NCBI GenBank assembly: GCA_017305715.1 | Contig: JAFKKG010000013.1 | Span: 186,001-250,000 of the forward strand | Reading direction: 5' to 3' | From: Hyphomicrobiales bacterium | GTDB lineage: Bacteria > Pseudomonadota > Alphaproteobacteria > Rhizobiales > Xanthobacteraceae | Length of the DNA: 64,000 nucleotides | In this document: piece after piece, positions 60,221 to 64,000 of the stretch | Layout: each line of letters begins with the position of its first letter | How positions within the stretch are numbered: the stretch's first letter is position 1 | Program-made: the position numbers and the translations under genes | Notes under the pieces: model-generated | The model's database searches: none | What the model saw: the letters and a program-made list of their open reading frames with translations, nothing else | What the model was told of the DNA's origin: nothing

Positions 60221-61534
60221 TCAGGTCGCCGTCGCGCGCCGCATCTTCTCGGCGGCGATCCCCACCGCCTCGGCGGAAGGCATCTTCTTCAGCGTGGCGT
60301 TCTGGAGCATCTCGTTGAACGCCAGCGACTCGAACACTTTGGCCGCCTTCAAGTTGGCGTGCGGGCCCTGGGTATCGATCGAGGCGATGGTCATATCGGG
60401 GCGGGTGATGAAACCGCGCATCTCGGCGACCAGCTCCGCGTGCTTCTGCAGCATCGGATGGCTGCGCCAGCGCGGGTCGTCATAGATGTCGAGGCGGCAG
60501 GGCTGCTGATGCACCGGCGCGGCATGCAGCCAGTCGATATACTTTTCCTTGGCGAACCAGGTCATGAATTTCATGCTTTCCTCGGCGCGCGGCGTGTTCA
60601 TCACCACGAAGCCGTCATAGCCGTGGGTGACGGCCTTCTGCTTGCCGGTGCTGTCCATGTAAGGAAAGGCGCCGACCTTGGCGGCAATATCGGGCGCCTT
60701 GTCCTCGAGCACCTCGATGAGCCGGCCGGAATAGGTGGCGTGCGCGACCTGGGAACTCGAGAACAGGCCGAGCGATTGCGCCCAACTGGCCTGGGCCATG
60801 CCGGCCGGCATATTCGGGTACAGCGAAGCGAAATAGTCGAGGGCGGCGATCGCTTTCTTGCCGTTGTCGCCCTTGTCGAACACAATATCGAGCTTGTCGT
60901 CGAGGAACTGGACGCCTTCGGCGAAGTGGAATCCGGTGGACATCCACTGTGTCGCGCCGGTATTGCCGGTCGGATGGAAGCAGCCGGCCATCTCCGCGGT
61001 CTTCAGCTTCTCGGCGTTGCCGAGGTACTCGGTCCAGTTGTTCGGTACCTTCAGTCCCTTGGCGCTGTACAGGTCCTTCCTGTAGTAAATCATGCAGAAA
61101 TTGTAGTCGTAGGGTAGCCAGTACTTGTTGCCTTTGTAAGGAAACAGGATCTTCGGTCCCCACTGATATTTGTCGACCAGTTCGTTCATCGGCACCAGCA
61201 GGTTCTGGTCCGCGAGCAGGATGACGTCGCCGATGAAGCCGAGCGCCGCCATGTCGTAGGGCGAGCCCGAGCGCATTGCGCTCGACAGCTTCGGATACTC
61301 GTCGGCGGGCGCCACGTTGTCGAACAGGACGGTGACCCCGGTCAGAGCCTTGTAATCGGCGACGATCTTCTTCATCGCTTCGATGCTGGCGATCGCGGTC
61401 TCGGTGTTCATCAGGCGGAGTGTGACGGCGCCCTGGGCACGGATCGCGGGTGTATAGAGCGCGCTGGCTGCGCCGGCCGATGCGGCAAGGAAAGTGCGCC
61501 GCGACAGTTTCGGCGGCTGTGCAAATCTCGTCAT
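60221..61534 (-). CDS. Carbohydrate ABC transporter substrate-binding protein (second cassette)
   Basis: 437 residues. Clear Tat motif SRRTFLAASAGAASA, cleavage near IRAQG; mature chain AVTLRLMNTETAIASIEAMK, SBP_bac_1 family. Receptor of the second importer; begins 49 bp after the ATPase gene. Confidence 0.9.
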   Translation of the reverse strand: MTRFAQPPKLSRRTFLAASAGAASALYTPAIRAQGAVTLRLMNTETAIASIEAMKKIVADYKALTGVTVLFDNVAPADEYPKLSSAMRSGSPYDMAALGFIGDVILLADQNLLVPMNELVDKYQWGPKILFPYKGNKYWLPYDYNFCMIYYRKDLYSAKGLKVPNNWTEYLGNAEKLKTAEMAGCFHPTGNTGATQWMSTGFHFAEGVQFLDDKLDIVFDKGDNGKKAIAALDYFASLYPNMPAGMAQASWAQSLGLFSSSQVAHATYSGRLIEVLEDKAPDIAAKVGAFPYMDSTGKQKAVTHGYDGFVVMNTPRAEESMKFMTWFAKEKYIDWLHAAPVHQQPCRLDIYDDPRWRSHPMLQKHAELVAEMRGFITRPDMTIASIDTQGPHANLKAAKVFESLAFNEMLQNATLKKMPSAEAVGIAAEKMRRATAT

Positions 61535-61583
61535 GGTATCCTCCTTGATGATTTGTCGTTATGTGGGACGGGCCTTCGGTCGA

Positions 61584-62645
61584 TCAGGCGGCGCGGATCG
61601 CGCGGCCTGAATCCGCATCGAACAGATGCGCGGCCTCGGGAAGCGGAGCGATGCGAATGGTGTCTCCAGGCATTGCGCGGATTCGTTCACGGAACACGCA
61701 GACCACAGGTGTCGTGCCGAGGTTGGCCATCACATGCGTTTCCGAGCCGGTCGGCTCGACCACGGTGACTTCGGCCGGCAGCCCGTCGTCGGACAGCATG
61801 AAATGCTCCGGCCGCGCGCCGTAGATCGCGACGCGGCCGTCGGCCGTTTTCGGCGCGCCGCTCAGCGGCAGGCAGACCCCGCCCGTGGTCTCGAATGCGC
61901 CGCCGCGCACGGTGCCCCGGATCTGGTTCATCGACGGCGAGCCGATGAATCCCGCGACGAACAGGTTGGCCGGGCGGTCGTAGAGTTCGAGCGGCGTCCC
62001 GATCTGCTCAACCACGCCGTCGCGCATCACCACGATCTTGTCGGCCATCGTCATCGCCTCGATCTGATCGTGGGTGACGTAGACGGTCGTGGTCTTGAGC
62101 TTCTGGTGCAGCGCCTTGATTTCGGCCCGCATCGCCACGCGGAGCTTCGCGTCGAGATTGGACAGTGGCTCGTCGAACAGGAACACCTGGGGCGCGCGGA
62201 CGATGGCCCGGCCCATCGCGACGCGCTGGCGCTGGCCGCCGGAGAGCTGGCGCGGATAGCGATCGAGCAACTGTCGTAGCCCGAGAATATCGGCTGCTCG
62301 ATCCACGCGCGGGGCGATGTCGGCCTTCGACATCTTCTTGAGTTTGAGCGAGAAGCCCATATTGTCCGCCACTTTCATATGCGGATAGAGCGCGTAGTTC
62401 TGGAAAACCATCGCGATGTCGCGATCCTTCGGCGGGAGATCGTTGACAACCTTGCTGCCGATTCTGATTTCACCGTCGCTGATGTTCTCGAGCCCGGCCA
62501 GCATGCGCAGCAAGGTTGACTTCCCGCAGCCGGAGGGACCGACGAGCACGACGAACTCGCCATCGGCGATGTCGATATCGATGCCCTTGACGACTTCGAG
62601 GCTGCCGAAGCGCTTTTTCAAGCCCTTGATGCTGACTGGTGCCAT
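61584..62645 (-). CDS. Sugar ABC transporter ATP-binding protein (UgpC/MsmK-like)
   Basis: 353-residue CUT1 ATPase. Walker A GPSGCGKSTLLR, signature LSGGQRQRVAMGRAIV, Walker B VFLFDEPLSNLDAKL, H-loop THDQIEAMTMAD, and a C-terminal TOBE domain. First gene of the second cassette. The first cassette (55.3-58.4 kb) has no ATPase, so this protein may energise both, as MsmK-type ATPases can. Confidence 0.93.
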   Translation of the reverse strand: MAPVSIKGLKKRFGSLEVVKGIDIDIADGEFVVLVGPSGCGKSTLLRMLAGLENISDGEIRIGSKVVNDLPPKDRDIAMVFQNYALYPHMKVADNMGFSLKLKKMSKADIAPRVDRAADILGLRQLLDRYPRQLSGGQRQRVAMGRAIVRAPQVFLFDEPLSNLDAKLRVAMRAEIKALHQKLKTTTVYVTHDQIEAMTMADKIVVMRDGVVEQIGTPLELYDRPANLFVAGFIGSPSMNQIRGTVRGGAFETTGGVCLPLSGAPKTADGRVAIYGARPEHFMLSDDGLPAEVTVVEPTGSETHVMANLGTTPVVCVFRERIRAMPGDTIRIAPLPEAAHLFDADSGRAIRAA

Positions 62646-63024
62646 GCGTTTCCCCTGAGTGTGATTGGCGCATCGGCTGCCGGCGCCGGGCGCTCTGATG
62701 ACCAGCGGGGGCGACCCCGTTGGTGGACAACTGCGGTAACTTTGCTAGAAAATATGTTAGTAAACTATTTGGACAACTGCCTTCAACATGTCAATAAACT
62801 AAATTGAGCGACGGACCCTTCAGGCAAAAATGCCTCAGTAGCAGTGCTAAATTGCGGATTAGGGCTGCGCTTTGTAAAATTACAAGTTTGTTGACATCTT
62901 GGGTGGGCTGCTCTAGTCCAAGCTTGTCGTCTGACGGGTCATTGCCCCCGGGGCCTATCTCGGTGGCAGCGATCCCGGTCGGGGCCAAGGCAAGGCGCCT
63001 GCAAACGCTTCGGAGATTTGAGAC
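62646..63024. promoter_or_regulatory. Divergent promoter region with repeated motifs
   Basis: 379 bp without a gene. TGGACAACTGC occurs twice, exactly, at 62724-62734 and 62770-62780. TGTTAGTAAACTATTTG (62755-62771) and TGTCAATAAACTAAATTG (62789-62806) are similar, 34 bp apart. A dyad TTGTAA-AA-TTACAA lies at 62872-62885, just before a consensus -35 TTGACA (62891-62896) for the plus-strand gene; a clear -10 was not found. Tandem repeats like these suit a regulator that binds several sites. Confidence 0.45.
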
Positions 63025-63930
63025 ATGCGGCTCGGCTGTATCTTCCTCGCCCCCCAATCGCTGGCGGAGCTCGATGCGATGGCTGAGACGCTCGACGTTT
63101 ACGGCTTGTCGGCCATCATCGCGCCGAAGACGTTCGGCGATTTCACTGAGGACGAGGCCCATGCCTATGGCGAGCGCGCCCGCAAGCTCGGCCTCGTCAT
63201 CGGCGAGACCGGTCTCTGGGAGAATTTCCTGACCGACGACAAGGAACTGCGCGCCAACCGGATCGAACGGTTCCGCCGCCTGCTGCGCAACGCCGATATC
63301 GCCGGGATCCGGTCCGCCAACACGCTGGTCGGCACCAAGCATGCATCGGACCGGCCGCTGTTTCCGCACGCCTACAATTTCACCAAAGAATGCCGTGCCG
63401 AGTTCCGCGAAGTCGTACTGCGCATCCTCGACGGCCTCGAACTCAAGAACACCAAATACGGCATCGAGCCCTGGTATACGACGTTCTTCTACCAGCCGGA
63501 AGACATCAAGGAGTTCATTGTCTCGGTCGGGCATCCGCGCTTCGGCCTGCACATGGACCAGGGCAACATGATCTCCCACGCCTCGTTCTACGATACGACG
63601 GCGATGATCGAGAAAACCTTTGCGCTCTTGAAGGACGACGTGGTGTCGGTCCACATCAAGGACATCCAGTGGGAGGGCGCGCATTTCGGCCTGCGCTGGA
63701 ACGAGGTGCCGCTCGGCGAGGGCACGATGGATATCACGACCTATCTGCGCCATATCGCCCGGCTCGACGCCGACATGACCTGCTATCTCGAGCATTTCTA
63801 TGAAGAGCGCGACTACGCGCTGAATTTCGCCCGGTTGCACCACATCGCGCGCGGCGCGGGCGTGTCGTTCCTGCCGCGCCAGCCGCGTGATGGCGAGCGG
63901 ATCGTCACCGGAAAATTCCCGAAGGGGTGA
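63025..63930 (+). CDS. Sugar-phosphate isomerase/epimerase family TIM-barrel protein
   Basis: 301 residues, AP_endonuc_2 (xylose-isomerase-like) barrel. It begins MRLGCIFLAPQSLAELDAMA; metal-site type residues are in GIEPWYTTFFYQPEDIKEFI (Glu), FGLHMDQGNMISH (His, Asp), VVSVHIKDIQW (His) and YLEHFYEERDYALNFARL (Glu). Such enzymes epimerise or isomerise ketoses, keto-sugar acids or inositol derivatives. Divergent from the second sugar importer, so probably acts on the imported sugar. No kinase or dehydrogenase is seen before the window ends 70 bp later. Confidence 0.83.
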   Translation: MRLGCIFLAPQSLAELDAMAETLDVYGLSAIIAPKTFGDFTEDEAHAYGERARKLGLVIGETGLWENFLTDDKELRANRIERFRRLLRNADIAGIRSANTLVGTKHASDRPLFPHAYNFTKECRAEFREVVLRILDGLELKNTKYGIEPWYTTFFYQPEDIKEFIVSVGHPRFGLHMDQGNMISHASFYDTTAMIEKTFALLKDDVVSVHIKDIQWEGAHFGLRWNEVPLGEGTMDITTYLRHIARLDADMTCYLEHFYEERDYALNFARLHHIARGAGVSFLPRQPRDGERIVTGKFPKG

Positions 63931-64000
63931 GCGCGACAGGACGGCTTGGGTATCGGACAACATGGCGTGTGGCGGCCGCGAAGGGCCGGCCGCCCCGAGG

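Noticed and set aside
1-64000. CRISPR arrays, rRNA or tRNA genes, insertion sequences and phage genes
   Set aside because: No regular repeats with spacers, transposase motifs or RNA-gene landmarks were seen on reading through; absence by eye is not proof.

Overview
The window is high-GC, gene-dense alphaproteobacterial chromosome. It looks like a Bradyrhizobium-type soil or plant-associated bacterium: there are many ABC importers, aromatic and CoA-ester enzymes, short rhizobial-type hypothetical genes and a DUF3175 protein. No rRNA, tRNA, CRISPR array, insertion sequence or phage gene was seen. The organism call is inference from gene content, not from a marker gene.

Layout. 1-6.7 kb: the end of a branched-chain-type (HAAT) ABC importer, an FAD-linked 2-hydroxyacid dehydrogenase, a fused indolepyruvate:ferredoxin oxidoreductase and a YciI-like protein. 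6.7-8.9 kb: an island of small genes with several inverted repeats. 9-21.5 kb: an EamA exporter and an XRE-cupin regulator, then a tight divergent operon of hydantoinase/oxoprolinase A and B, a DAO-type FAD oxidase, an Old Yellow Enzyme relative and a complete HAAT importer (SBP-H-M-G-F). This looks like uptake and breakdown of a small N-containing compound.

21.7-30.8 kb: a LacI regulator and an SDR, divergent from a sugar ABC importer, a zinc alcohol dehydrogenase, a PfkB kinase and a LacD/YihT-class aldolase. The kinase resembles E. coli sulfofructose kinase YihV and keeps the three positions that bind the sulfonate there, so this is probably a sulfosugar pathway. It lacks the usual YihS isomerase. 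30.9-38.9 kb: a nitrate/sulfonate/taurine-class ABC importer, an enolase-superfamily enzyme, a GMC oxidoreductase, a GntR-UTRA regulator and an atypical ClC channel.

39-48.5 kb: an aromatic acyl-CoA module (feruloyl-CoA-synthetase-like ligase, thiolase-like protein, transglutaminase-like protein, enoyl-CoA hydratase, Rieske oxygenase) with two HAAT binding proteins that have no permeases of their own and a MarR regulator. Three copies of one operator (TCATTA-N7-TAATGA) mark a small regulon. 48.7-55.3 kb: a second MarR regulator with its own operator type (TAGC-N11-GCTA), an AA_synth (DUF1185) protein, an HpaB-family flavin monooxygenase with an HpaC-like reductase, a hydrolase closely resembling enamidase of anaerobic nicotinate fermentation, an SDR and a GntR/FCD regulator. 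I read this as a possibly undescribed aerobic N-heterocycle ring-opening route. 55.3-63.9 kb: two carbohydrate ABC importers that appear to share one ATPase, and a divergent sugar-phosphate isomerase/epimerase-type TIM-barrel protein with repeated motifs in its promoter.

Two candidates stand out for novelty: the YihV-like sulfosugar operon with two dehydrogenases in place of an isomerase, and the enamidase/HpaB/AA_synth cluster.
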